64,000 nucleotides of DNA from Cylicocyclus nassatus (Eukaryota; Nematoda; Chromadorea; Rhabditida; Strongylidae), in contig CATQJL010000001.1 in assembly GCA_958299035.1 (NCBI GenBank), forward strand, positions 83,081,071 through 83,145,070. The letters are read 5' to 3'. How positions within the stretch are numbered: the first letter of the stretch is position 1; each line of letters starts with the position of its first letter. Both the position numbers and the translations under genes were made by a program. This document shows, in pieces, positions 44,717 to 56,535 of this stretch. Below the pieces are notes generated by a model. It was given only the letters and a program-made list of their open reading frames with translations. It did not search any database and was not told the DNA's origin.

Positions 44717-44851
44717 GGGTGGGGGAACGAAAGCCGCCAGGTCCAGCCGTCTTTCGCGGTCAGCTGGTCCTTTCGCAGCGTTGTTGCATGTCGTTCCAGG
44801 ACCAGCGGTCCGCGGAGGCGGCTGGACCTGGCGGCTTTCGTTCCCCCACCC
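44717..44851. mobile_element. Mutator-like MITE, copy 2, in the X2 leader
   Basis: 135 bp, same ends as 4814-4948 but inverted in orientation, with exact 9-bp repeats ATGAAGAGT at 44708-44716 and 44852-44860. X1 has the single, uninterrupted ATGAAGAGT at about 20066, a perfect empty site. Confidence 0.9.
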
Positions 44852-44860
44852 ATGAAGAGT

Positions 44861-47030
44861 GATGCGGCGACCTGAAGCGGCTGTACTTTGTGCGGGTCCC
44901 AGCGCGAATGAGCGCATGCGTTTGGGAAGCTATAGCAAGCCACAATCATCCCAACCACATACAAATGATAATATTTATGCGCACAAACTGAACATAATTT
45001 TTGTTTGCATATGTAGGTGAGACTTGCATTTATAAAGAAGTCACTAACAACTAGAAGAGTCGCCTAGCGCTGGCTAGAAGTTTGCCTGCCTGGGCGGGAG
45101 GGGGGGGGGGCACTGGCTGATATTAATTGCGAATATAACATCTATTATCTGTCGAAACGTACTTCACTGCTAAGCAAACCCTATGAAACCCTTCAGCAAT
45201 ACCAGAGGATGTTACCGTATCGGCTGAGCACGGTAATCATGTTTAACATGTTGAATAGCGCTGCTAGACAAAAAACAGCGATTTTCGAGATCTTGGCCCT
45301 CACCTTTTTCTATTCCCTGTCCCTGTGAACGGATTCAATGTTTGGATCCTCAGAATCAGCTTCCATGCAAATTTGGCAACTGGGATCCCATGTGGGAAGT
45401 GGTTGTGGGCTATAACTAACAATAAGACCTTCCTAGCGGCATCGACTGATTTATTCGCGGCCAACAAACTCATTTTTATTGCTGTCCCGAGTACCATATT
45501 CAAATAATGGCATCGGCTTACATGGCTAAAAATGAGATGAACGTTCGAAGAAGGAGCTTTCATGCAAAGACAGTCATCATATTTTTTGTAAGCATGCTGA
45601 ATAACTCCCTAGAACATCTGCAAAAACTGAAGTAATTTAGAAACTTCCCCTGCACACTTATTCGTAAGTCTTACATGTGATGGCTGGCTCAGCAAAAATG
45701 GCTGCATTTATAAGTTGAGTCATAATTTTTTTGAGACTGTGCGCCACATGCAAAAAGCAAAAAGTTACATAGTTACATTACGCCTAATCAATCAATCCGA
45801 TGCACTGACTGAATAGGTGATAGGTATTCTAAGAAACGGATAACGCTTTATTTTACCAGTGACCGATTACAAAAATCAAACTAACCATGTGAAAGGCCAA
45901 GCGCAGCAGACATCATAGACGAATGAGTCATGGAAGAATCTGCGAAATGAAGTTCTTCTTAGCGGAGAAATGATAAAAGGAAGGACAGAAAGCAAGGTTG
46001 ACTGCTATCTGCTTCTTTGAAGCTTTACGGGCAGCCCGGCAAAATGATGAGTATTGAGATTTTGCGTTACAATGACGGACCCCCAGCTCCATCATTGAAG
46101 TCTGGAGCGAAAAAGCGCGTCTGGAAAGTGTAGAATTTACTACTGAAGTTCCAGACCCCGCCCATTAGTTCTGGACCGTCCCACTTACGGTACTTTCTAG
46201 CTTTTTGAAAAAGCCCACTTTCGCTGTTTTCATGCGCTGCAAAACCCAGATATGAGTTCAGCATGCGAGAAGGCTCCGAAAAGGTGAAAAACTGGAAAGC
46301 GAATATTTGTCGGGACACTGCCTGCAAGTTTTACTCACTTAGTGTTCACATCGGAGAACCTTCTATCAGTAATTTTTCCCATAGACTTTCACATTTTCAG
46401 TGATGTAATGAAGAATAGCTTCGAGGAAGCAACGAATTTGCCTCGGTCACTGATCTTTATCTAAGATCGTTCTAAGTTCTTCTTACACTGAGCAGCGGCA
46501 ACCAACTGAGTAAAAAGTTAACTTGACAATGTTTTAGGGTTTAAGCTGACCAGCCAGGTCTTATGTACTAAGGCACCTGCGACTCTTCCATTGTTATATT
46601 CCACGATAGAAAAGAATTGCTTCGACAAAAATTTGTGCTTACCATAGATGAACGAAAGGGGTATGTCCAAAAATGACTTGAAAGTGTCTTGTATACTTGA
46701 AAATATGAAGATATTTGAGATACGCTTGCTAGGACTCCTGCAAATCCTTCTTTCATATCGCTTCAACCTACAACATATTCCTTCGATCCAAATGAGAGGT
46801 AATAAAAATAACTCTTAAAACTGTTTAGTCTAGCAGATGTATTTGCCTGTATGATTTTGAACACTTGCCAAATCTTGCACAAAAACGCAGGTATCACCGT
46901 AAATTTTTTTAGAATTTCCGCCTGAACGGAAAAAGCTGTTGAGGACGACGACAAAACATATTCTATGCCTTAGCACTCCTGATCACTGAGCCAAAGACGT
47001 GTCATTGTTAATTTCCCATTGAACCCTTGA
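44861..47030. other. Intergenic upstream of X2
   Basis: Close copy of 20075-21889. It includes the G-run near 45105 and a TTAA-family right end near 46310 (GGGACACTGCCT). No gene. Confidence 0.45.
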
Positions 47031-47646
47031 AGGCAGTGTCCCAGGATCCGTATTCAGCGGACACTTGCCTCTATCCGCAAGGTCTTGAGCGCGGACCCGC
47101 CCAGTACAGTAGCGAAGTTTGGTCTGAGCAGTCTCCGGACCAAAAGTCGATTTTGAGTTATTGTGCTTACCTGGGCCTATTCGTTATGCTGACGAAAATC
47201 TACATTGAAGAGGGCATAAACGGCGAGTAAAGGCTCTAACGCAGGAGGAAAATCAGCCGGTGGCTGGGGCTCTCCAATTTGTCAGTCACTCTCCCACCTT
47301 CCTCTCGGCTCCGATCAAGTCACGCTTTCGCACTTGACCGTGACAATGTTCAGGCGGCTAGCGAAACCGTTACCCCTGAAGCTGAGAGATTGACCCGATA
47401 AAGGGAAAAGCCCAGCCCACCTGCTGTTTTCTTTTCTGCATTAGAGCCCCCTTTCGCCCTCCAGTGTAAAATTTCGGGTTCAGCATAGCGAATAGGCCCG
47501 GTAAGCACAGAATCTCAAAATCACTTTCGGTCCAGACACTGCCTCCAAACCAAACTTCGCTACCGTATTGGGCGGGCCCGCGGTCAAGACCTTGCGGATA
47601 GAGGCCCGCTGAATACGGTACTTAGAAAAGGTGCCTAGACGCTGCT
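47031..47646. mobile_element. TTAA-family foldback element IV, unit 2 copy
   Basis: AGGCAGTGTCC to the TAGACGCTGCT end, flanked by TTGA and TTCA. It lacks the nested MITE present in unit 1, which gives the empty site for that insertion. Confidence 0.7.
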
Positions 47647-48171
47647 TTCAAGGATAGGAACATACTGAACACAAGGGCGATAAATCCTTTCGGGGAAGGG
47701 GTCGATAAAATTTGAGTTGCATTCCAAATCGCGGGCTCAAAAATCTTAAGGTGGTCTGGCGAAAGCAACGAAAGAAATTTTTGCAGAGTCAGTTCGGATT
47801 TTTTTTATTTGGAAAATTACTAAGTTATTCATATGCAAAAGCAAATCATTTGCTGCAGGCCTTTATAATTTGCAAAATATCCTCGAAGAAGGTGGAAGAG
47901 ACGCTCCACTTATGCAACTCTGCAAACAGTAATAAAATTCATCTACAACAAAATACATTCAAGATTATCATAGGTTATTACGATAGACATAAACAACTGA
48001 CAGTTTCAGAGTGATTTTTTAGTGGGAATTACTAGTCCAAAGATGGTACAATATAAATGCTACAGGCGAGGTTTCGCATTCAGAATACGTATGCGTTGAT
48101 TCTGAGAGATAAAACGTTCTCATGCTCTTAATTGCATGGATTTTGTATAAACTCTGCTCATTTCAGGAGTA

Positions 48172-48327
48172 TGTGCAATCGCACAGATTGCGCGTCCCCC
48201 TAGTTTTGTTAATCGTAGACTTTATAAACCCCGAAAATCTCGAATATTAAATGTGAATTACCCAAAACACACGTGCAACTAACAAGATCTTGGATGACAT
48301 GGGCTAAGTATTCAGTGTGGATCGCAT
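48172..48327. mobile_element. Short MITE with TGTGCGAT-like ends (unit 2, decayed)
   Basis: TGTGCAATCGCACAGATTGC at the left, GTGTGGATCGCATA at the right; orthologous to 23616-23739. Confidence 0.5.
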
Positions 48328-48779
48328 ATATAGGGATATCACAGGAACCACCAGTTGGAAGCCGGTGAGCAGAAGTTGCGCAATGAACAACGGACCTTTG
48401 GCACTTGGTGTTGCGCAAGCGAAATTGTGTGTGGCATCTGCGCTGATCCCGATTAACAATGCTTTTCCATTCTTCAATCTAAGCCAAAAATTCGTGATTA
48501 CATTTAATCCGTTACGGGCCACTAAATCATCCGATAAATGATATTCTCGAATTTTGCTTACGTGACACCAAATGTCAAACGCTCTTTTTTTAGTCATGCC
48601 CCTTCCGCTCGACCGGTTGCGGTTATTCAACAACTCAAGTATGGCGCCCCCTATGCGCCTATATTCTTACTAACTGCAAGAAATTTTATTCACAAAAATA
48701 TCTAGCCAAGAGATCGTGAGGACTACATGCAGCCGGAAGTGGGGATCTCGCGCAGACATCTGCAACACGCACTCGCATA

Positions 48780-49858
48780 TTAGAAAGTGCGCATGTCGGA
48801 TGTCCGCGCGGAACTCTTGGTAATATATAGCCCAGAGTTAGCGAAAATGAAGCTGGCATCTAGTCGGGCGTTGCCAAACGTAGTGCGGATTGTGGAAGAT
48901 GAACGCGCCAGCCATTGTCCCATTTGACAATGCAGCAAGTCTTTGACAAGACCTGTAACATCTTCAATTGGATGAATCTTCTCTCTGACATTTCTGAAAC
49001 ATTACCTCCCTCACATCTCCTTTTATGGCTTTCATTCCACGCTCCAAGGCACTCCAGCTGTAAGGAGTAAATAAAAGTGTCCCATGTTTACGAGCTTCAC
49101 AGTTCGCACAGCTACACTCTTGAGAGCCGCAAGCCTTGCAATCTCCACAGGTGACAGGATTCGGACACGGCTCCCTTCCATACTCTTCGAACCTAAGCAG
49201 AAGATTCGAACCACTCAGTTCGAGAGTACACAAAGTTGAACGCACTGTAGGGTCAATATTGAAAAAGCTTACCAGTAAAATGCACTCCAGTACTCTATTA
49301 TGCCGCTTTCCTTCCACTGTACCCAATCGCCTACTTGAAAACTTGCCGAGCACATCATTGCAAGGTCGGGAAGGTTATAAAACTGCAAAGTTCTAATAAT
49401 GTCGCTACTTAAAAAATTTGCACCTCACCTCGGCTTCCCTTCGAAGGCTTTCACGCGCTTCTATACTCGATGGAAGAACAATGTCTCCGTCTCTCAAATA
49501 ATTCAGAACCTGGAGAAAGATTTCTTCAGATGTCCCACTGAAAGGATAAAAGTCGAATAGAACCTTTCTGAAGTAAGTTGGGTCTCGATCCACAAACAGC
49601 TCTTCATGGTTACGCCAGCGATTTGAAACCATTGCGGAGAGCACCTTTGGGATTACTTTTGACGAATACTAGCATTGCAACTTAAACTTACAGTGTTATC
49701 CAATCTCGTTAGTGTGGATATCGTAGTTTCGAAAATCGTGCCACCAACGTTGATTTTGATTCGTCCTCTCCTTTGTTCGTCCTCTTCTATCCGAAAATAT
49801 TTTGACACTGGAAACTTGAGCACAACTTCGTGAGTATAAAAAGAAACCTACAGGACTC
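48780..49858 (-). CDS. Y2: KCTD-like BTB/T1 protein with Cys-rich tail, type Y
   Basis: Minus-strand exons about 49790-49692, 49644-49564, 49509-49429, 49382-49273 and 49192-49006, plus a tail ending in a stop at 48780. Motifs are RIKINVGGTIFETTISTLTR, VLSAMVSNRWRNHEELFVDR, VLNYLRDGDIVLPSSIEAR, QVGDWVQWKESGIIEYW. The Cys exon reads CPNPVTCGDCKACGSQECSC then ANCEARKHGTLLF. BTB and tail frames are intact, unlike Y1. Doubts: the leader holds ATGAGTCCT before a GTAGGT donor, but the exon 2 acceptor that is CAG in Y1 is CGG here, and the gap before the tail exon is only about 20 bp. Either the model needs adjusting or the gene is newly damaged. Confidence 0.6.
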
Positions 49859-50218
49859 ATTTTCTCAATTCTACGTCAGCCGTGCAACTTTGCTCAATCT
49901 ATCAATGAAGATCTACGCAGCGCCGTCTAAAGCGACTGTACTTTGTGCGGGTCCCACCGCGAGAGCCCCATTAGGACAATGTTGTCTTTCCTAGTCATCA
50001 CATTCCCTTTGATTGCTCAAATCTCGCGAACTTGGTGACACCCTAAAAAGGCATTGTGCGCAGAATAATAGGTGGCGGCGCCGGTAAGATAGTACAGTAG
50101 TCGCCATACTGCGTGTCGAGGGTGGCTATGATTCTATGAATATTTGCCGGGAAGGGGGGGGGCTGAGGTAGGTTATTTTCTGCTTGTTGTCGGTTATATA
50201 CTCTTTGACATAACCTTT

Positions 50219-50383
50219 CATTCAACTGGATCGACGTCTGGAAGGTGGGGTTTCGTGACTTAGTTAAGGCTAGAGAATGATCAAAGAGCATGCGCGCGAG
50301 AGAGACGCAGGCTGCGTCGCGGGTGCGTGCGGTCTTAATCAGGTCACAAAGCCCGCCTTTTAGCCGTAAATCCAGTTGAATCA
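50219..50383. mobile_element. AAGGCGGGGC MITE, copy 3
   Basis: ATTCAACTGGATCGACGTCT to CCAGTTGAATCA; orthologous to 28224-28389. Confidence 0.6.
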
Positions 50384-52354
50384 AAAGTTACACATTAGTG
50401 CATCTATGGGGTTTGCCGTCGCATCAGGAGGGCATGACCGTAACATAGCGAATGGGTACGGTAGCCATGTGCGGCTCGTCAAATAGCGTTTTTAGGCAAA
50501 GCTTCCTAATGTTATGTTAGACTATCATAACCACACTAACATGCGGAGTGAACATCGTATCTCGTAGCATATGAGATATTCACTGTGAATCAAATTCGCA
50601 AATTTTTGGGTAGAGATGAAGCCATGGTCTTGGTTAAGTTCCTTTTTACGCACAGTTGACTTTAACGGCATATTCCTGATGAAACTATCTATTTACTATT
50701 CAGTGTCCCACTGGACGACTCTTCGAATTAATGAACACATTTTATTATGAGTTGAAGCAACACTAGTAAATTGGTCCCGAATAAATCGTGCAAACTGAAC
50801 CAAGACCGAATCTAACCAAGTGAACGGACGAAGAAGCATACGTGCTTGAGATGATGTGACTTTGATTAAGAGCTTACGTAGCTTATGACTGGGCAACCCT
50901 GAACGTGTGCTCAGTATGGTGTTCGAGGCTCTGACTGGGTCGCACGCAAAAAGTCCGGGCATGAGTTCAGAAATAATATTATTTTCATCCTATCCTGTCG
51001 ACTAGACAGTAGTCGTTTCCATATAAGAATTCCACATGCCGAGATTTGAGAAAATAGTGCAGACTGAAGAAGGTAGGAGTAATACTGCAAAGCGTAGGGA
51101 TAGGGACAGACCTGATTTTCTCGATTTAAATGTGAGGCACTTGCACACAGTATCGCCAATAACTTTGCAAAAAAAGACGGTCACCTGAATTGGGTAACAC
51201 AACCCTAGTGTAGCCATATCTTTCTTTGAAGTGACGAGATCTGGATCGATGGCACCGTTCGATCCAACAAGTTAAAGCGCATCCACTGATATATTGAAGT
51301 ATATGTGGAGTCCCGATAGGTGCACGATAGACAGCCGCATCCAGGTATCTTTTCAAATTCTTACTTACATTAGGTTACTCAGGATGCTTAAAGGCAGCGG
51401 CCCGGCAGCATGAGAAGTTTGGAATATTCATCGTTCTCGGTTCCCCTGGATGAGCTAAGTCTAAGACTGTGCTTTGCAGCTTCAAAAGATATCAATGACC
51501 GGCTTTTCCAAAAGTGAAAAGTGCTATTTGGGGGGACGGCATACGCTTGCCCTCTAGAGCGCGATTGGCTCGTGGGTAGGTAGGTACGGTGTCTCCACTC
51601 ACGAGCCAATCTCGCCTCAGAGGGCAGACATACGCGGTCCGCCCAAATAGTACCTTTCACGTCTTCACGGATTTGCCTTCTAACCGCTTTCAAATAAGGA
51701 AGCACAGCTATTAAGCTTAATCACTCTGATATTCTAGCTTAGGGTTCTTGCTAACAATTTTTCCATATTTAGTGAGTTCTAAAAACTCAATGTTTTGTGC
51801 AGTAAACTATGGCGTACGAATTAGTGCGATAACGGCAAATGATATAAATATATAAATATAAAGATTTGTTACAACAAACAATGTATTGGAATGATTCATT
51901 CTCTACTGCAATAAGAAGCACAGCACTAAATCACGCGAAAGCACTTGAGGATTAGATAAGATCATGAAAACAATAGGAAGCAAATAAAGATGTCATGATC
52001 TCATGAAAAAAAGGTGCTATTTCAAAATACCCATATCGTGAACTTCTATAGAATTTTGCTTCCATGGGGCCGACGTACCATAATCGTAATATTCATTAGG
52101 ATAAGTCTGAAGCACAAAAACGCCCATTCTTGATTGAGCAAAATTTGAATGAAATCTACGATTCTGAGATTCTTAGTCAAGTATCAGCTACCCTGGAATG
52201 ATAATTGAATCTGCGTGGGTTTACCAAACATACTGCGTTTCTCGGGATGTGTAATGGTTTGTAATTGTAGGGACCCAACCATTGCACGCTCAGGCAGGGC
52301 TTCAGAACCTGTAACTCAAACATTATATTAGGTCTTAGCACAAATATATTCTAC
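50384..52354. other. Intergenic between Y2 and Z2
   Basis: Parallels 28390-29640 and then 32280-33620, without the mariner/LTR insertion and without foldback V. A TTAA-family element starts at about 51391 (AGGCAGCGGCCCGGCAG). No gene. Confidence 0.45.
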
Positions 52355-53296
52355 CTCTATCACGCCCCCTTGCATGAAACGCATATGATGCCTTAAATGC
52401 TCCCAACAGCCAAAATCTATTTTTATTTTCTTCGTCCGCGAATGTTCATTCAATTTCTCACCGCATTCAAAGCAATCCATCGATTTACGAAGCAGGGACC
52501 TTACAAAAAAGACATCTGGGTACTCCGTGACTCAACTGGCTTGGCGCTTGAAAGGCGGGGCTTCATGACTTAATTAAGGCTAGGTAATGATCAGAGAGCA
52601 CGCGCTCAGGGAGAGACGCAGACTGCGTCGTGGGCATGAGCGGCCTTAATTAGGTCACAAAGCCCCGCCTTCCAGACGCCAAGCCCATTGAATCAAAGGT
52701 TAGACAGAGAGAATTCTTTTTCTGATACCTACTGATATGTGCAAAGGTAAAGAAGGCTAAACACTCAGATATAAGCTATTGAGTCTCACATGGCAAAAAA
52801 CTTCCAATACGATTCGATGGCGTTCTCCTTCCATTTCACAACATCACCAACAGCAAAAACATCGGGCAAGCACATTAAGACGAGATCATTCAGTTTATAG
52901 AACTAAATTCATATCTTCAAACGCATTCTCTTTTATAGGCTCATACCTCAGCTTCTCTTCGAAGAGCTTCACGAGCATTTTCATCAGAAGGAGGAAAGAA
53001 ATGGTCCTTATCTCTTAGATAATCTAATATCTAAATAAAGAGATCAGCTCAAACTAAGCCCACATTTTTGTACTGCTTACTTTTTCGAAAAGACTCGGAT
53101 TTCTATCCACAAAAAGCTCTTGGTCGTTTTGCCAACGTTGAGCTACCATAATGGAGAGCATCTTCAAATTTTAGCAAGACATTATTGAACATAAGAGCGA
53201 ACTATAACTCACACTGTCACTCACACCTGTGAGAGTAGAGAGATTTGTTTCAAAAATTCTTCCACCAACATTAATTCTTACACCACCATGTGCCAT
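52355..53296 (-). CDS. Z2: KCTD-like BTB/T1 protein, type Z
   Basis: Minus-strand exons 53296-53213, 53161-53081, 53030-52947, 52902-52790, 52499-52355; every exon has the same length as in Z1 and all joins keep frame. Start is MAHGGVRINVGG. Core: MLSIMVAQRWQNDQELFVDR, ILDYLRDKDHFFPPSDENAR, FYKLNDLVLMCLPDVFAVGD. The last exon has the CFECGEKLNEHSR motif. This copy lacks the mariner-like foldback of Z1, so the first intron is 51 bp, and it keeps the MITE in the last intron. Intact by inspection; the stop codon after the last donor-like GT was not fixed. Confidence 0.78.
52528..52694. mobile_element. AAGGCGGGGC MITE, copy 4 (in a Z2 intron)
   Basis: GACTCAACTGGCTTGGC to GCCCATTGAATCA; same intron position as in Z1, so it predates the duplication. 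Confidence 0.65.
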
Positions 53297-54140
53297 GTGC
53301 TAGAAGATTGACTGTACTTACCTGAAATTTTTTTTTAGTTTCAGCACTTTTAAACTAGTAAAAGGCGTGATAAGAGGAGGCACTGTAGAGAAAGCTACAA
53401 CCATTGAACTGACCATGTTGTTTATAGATCGCTATTCCCATCGCAGCAGTATGTTTCTATGCATCCCTTCGGTCTTTGGAATCAGCATTCTCAAAGCTTC
53501 ACACCTTCAGCGAAATGTTCAATCGTGTCGCTGAAATTCTCGCCTAGCTGAAATGCAGAATACGATAAAATACTATTATATTTCTGCTTGTAAGTTGAGA
53601 ACACTTGCATGTAAGCCATAGGACGCAGAACTTGAATTGGCCTTCTTACACGGCAAATTATCTGCATCAAAAGGGAGAGAAATTCTCCACGCGCAAGTGC
53701 TGTTAGCATCACAGAGGCACTGTATAATCAAATCTGCTAGTCTATAACATGCTCTGACAGTCTTTTTTTTAATGTCAAATCAACCTAAATCTTGCATAAA
53801 CGGAAAGCCACTGTCTTTCTGATTTCCGTGCTATAGGGTTGTTTCATACTGCAGTCGCTGCAGCATTGACCGTCGATCGATCGATATCTTTTGCCCGCCC
53901 CCATATGACTGCAGTTGCTGCAGCGACTGCAGTATGAAACAGCCCATATCTGCCTAGCCACAAACTTCTATGAAGTCCACGAAAGATCTTTCTCTTCATG
54001 ATTGCAAGCTAAACAGGAACATATAGCACACCGCGGCGAACAAATTTCTTCGGGGGGAGGCTGTGAAGACTTAAATCGTTTCCAAATTTCCGCAGGCTTA
54101 TCCCAAAGTTTTGGAGACGGAGTTGGCGACGGCAAGCACT
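53297..54140. other. Intergenic, unit 2 W region
   Basis: Parallels 35507-36250 and the first 280 bases of the window. Apart from the small element at 53834-53946 it holds nothing recognisable. Confidence 0.45.
53834..53946. mobile_element. Small MITE with GGGTTGTTTCAT ends
   Basis: GGGTTGTTTCATACTGCAGT at the left and ACTGCAGTATGAAACAGCCC at the right form long inverted arms, with TA outside. Units 0 and 1 lack it (about 36070 and 165). The ends resemble those of 58168-59079. Confidence 0.75.
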
Positions 54141-54144
54141 TTAA

Positions 54145-54479
54145 AGGCACCGTCCACCAGATTTTCGACTTCCACGTTTTTGTCGTTTCAGGTCCTTCTC
54201 ATGTCCCTGATCCCGAATATAAAGTCGAGGATGCGCGAAAACCGCGACAATCTCCGTTCCGGAGAACCCACAGGCCGGCTTTCCGGAACGGTGATTGGAT
54301 GGGCCGCACAAGTGGGCGGGCATGGATGGGGGTCCTCGCGCATCTTCGCTATTCCGAAGCGATTTTCTCGCTTCCGAAGCGGCATTTTGCGCCGCGACTT
54401 GGGCATTGGATTGATAGAGGGTCCTGCTATTATATGCTGCCAAAAGCTCAACAACCTCAACTTAGGGTGGACGGTGCCT
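54145..54479. mobile_element. TTAA-target MITE with AGGCACCGTCCACC ends
   Basis: AGGCACCGTCCACC and GGTGGACGGTGCCT, flanked by TTAA (54141-54144, 54480-54483). Unit 0 shows the unoccupied GCAATTAAAGACTCC at about 3800. A relative lies at 62338-62683. Long ORFs crossing it are not genes. Confidence 0.8.
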
Positions 54480-54558
54480 TTAAGAGCCCAGGGATTCTTT
54501 TAACACGATTAATTTTTGCGGAATCTATCATAGGTCACTTGCAAACTTTACAACTCAA

Positions 54559-54914
54559 AGGCAGTGTCCAGGCAAATCCGGGCGCATGGGATTTCTGCCT
54601 AAGAATTGATGAGGGAGTCCTAGTAACTCACGGTCCAAGTAGCTCAAATGATCTCACGGCTGAAAAATCCATCCCCAAACACTCGTCGCTGTGTCGTGAC
54701 CGTAATTCGCGATTAACTTAGGATGGGTTCCAACGCGAACGTAGTGCTATGGTGAGAGAAGTCACCTTCGGCGACACACGTGCAAAGGGTTAGGGAGGGA
54801 TTTCTCAGCCGTGAATGAATAATTTGCGCTGCCGCTTAGATATTGCCTTATAGGATCTCCTCATCATTTTCCACGCAAAAATCCCATGCGCCTAGATTTG
54901 CCTGGACACTGCCT
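54559..54914. mobile_element. TTAA-family MITE, ancestral copy (unit 2)
   Basis: Orthologous to 3896-4240 and 36355-36708. Its right flank TTAA served as the target for the next element. Confidence 0.7.
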
Positions 54915-54918
54915 TTAA

Positions 54919-55360
54919 AGGCAGCGGCTCGGCAGATTTTCAACTTCGGGGTTTTGGCAGATTTGGGGCTATTCCGGCCCCCTGAATCACGAAATGAACT
55001 CCCCTTTAGCGCGAAAATGGGGAAAACCCCGTTTTTTGAAACCCCCCTTGAGACGGGCGCGGACAAGGGAGCTGTTTTTTTCTGCCGTCGGAGAGCAGAG
55101 TAAGGAGGTAGAAAGCGCTAGAACAACTCTGCACTACGAAGCAACGAGTGACGGCGCGTTTTCTAGCGGAGAACATACTCGTCCGAACAAGGTATTAGAG
55201 GAGCGAAAGGAGGAAGGGGAGCGGCGGTTGGGCCGCCCCCTGGCTTGCAGAGTTCACAGGTTCGGCTCGGAGTTGCTGTTTTGGTTCACTCGGAGGGCCT
55301 CCTATCCATCTGTGTCAAAATATGAGGTAGGTTCATTTTCATTCTGCCGAGACGCTGCCT
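54919..55360. mobile_element. TTAA-family MITE abutting the ancestral copy
   Basis: AGGCAGCGGCTCGGCAG and CTGCCGAGACGCTGCCT, flanked by TTAA (54915-54918, 55361-55364). Units 0 and 1 have a single TCAA and no insertion there. The 163-codon ORF across it is a by-product. Confidence 0.8.
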
Positions 55361-55364
55361 TTAA

Positions 55365-56530
55365 GCAGCCCGCAGGCAAATTTTATTTTCAAGGGATAAG
55401 GGGCATGGATACGGGGCATGATTTCTGCGTGACAATGCAAACAGTAATAAGTTCATCCACAATGAAACACGTTCAAGAGTACTAATGGTTATTACAGTAG
55501 AAATAAGCAACTGTACACTTCGTCAGTACGATTTTTAGTAGGATATTGCAGTTTGAAAATGAGAAAAATGATGCTACCCTTCTGTGTAGGTTTGGCAGTT
55601 GCAACTAAGGTTGGATTTTTTTCTGTATAGGTTTTGCCGCCGCAAATTTCGCGACATAAGAGGCAGTGTTGAAGATTATGCAGGTTGCCAGAACAGCAGT
55701 TTCGACGGAGTCTTGGTTCGTAGGTGAAAATGAAACTCAACTTTTGCCGATGCGTACTCCACGGGCGGACTAATCAGCGCGTTCGATTACGGTAGTGAGG
55801 TTAAAAATGTGGTTACCGGCCAACCACAAAAGATCGCATAGACAATGTTTTCTAGGACTTCCCACTCATTTCAAAAAAGAATTATTTCACATAGACAGAT
55901 TTTTAAACTGAATTAAATATACAATCGTCTACCATGCGTTTCTGTAGTCAAGCTTTGCTTATGTAATTGAAAGTACGCATACTGACTGAGTGTTTACTGC
56001 GAGTAAACATGTCGGTCGATTTAACATTCGATTTTCGTATCAGATGACCGGCACAAGCTCAACAATCATTTTAACTTTCCTAACCGTTATGAAAAGATGA
56101 TTGATTACTGCATCGAACCAGTAACTGCTCAAAGTGTGACCTTCAAGTATAACTATCAATGTTTGAATTTCTTCAAGGTTGCCTGCGCAGCTGCATCAGC
56201 TACTTCGAGGAAACAGCTTTTCTAGAATAAGCTCGGCGTTTGTGACGATTGCTGCGTTTAGGATTTGACTAAGAAGCTTTTATTGAGCGGGCAAACCTAC
56301 GAAAAACTTCAAAGAAAGTGAGACAGTATAAGATATAAAAATCAGGATAACGTCGAAAGTTTGGAAGTGTCTGTCTGTCTAGTACCTGCTCTTGCGCAGT
56401 GCGGATTGAGGAATATGCGTATCCAGTCTGCCCCATTCCACTTCACAGCAGGATCTTTCATGACTCTAAACTCTAAACTCTATGAAATCGAAATCTTATT
56501 GTTAGATGAATTTTGGCACTTACCGCATAG
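55365..56530. other. Junction where W2 is lost, then X3 downstream region
   Basis: At about 55740 the sequence passes directly from the W-type flank into the X-type flank (ACTCCACGGGCGGACTAATC), so the W Cys exon seen in W0 and W1 is deleted. The rest parallels 18120-18960. No gene. Confidence 0.5.
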
Positions 56531-56535
56531 GTTAC

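Noticed and set aside
54002..54721. 239-codon ORF on the plus strand
   Set aside because: It runs across two TTAA-family MITEs and their flanks and is not conserved in sister units.
54994..55485. 163-codon ORF
   Set aside because: Lies mainly in a MITE absent from units 0 and 1; no domain motif.
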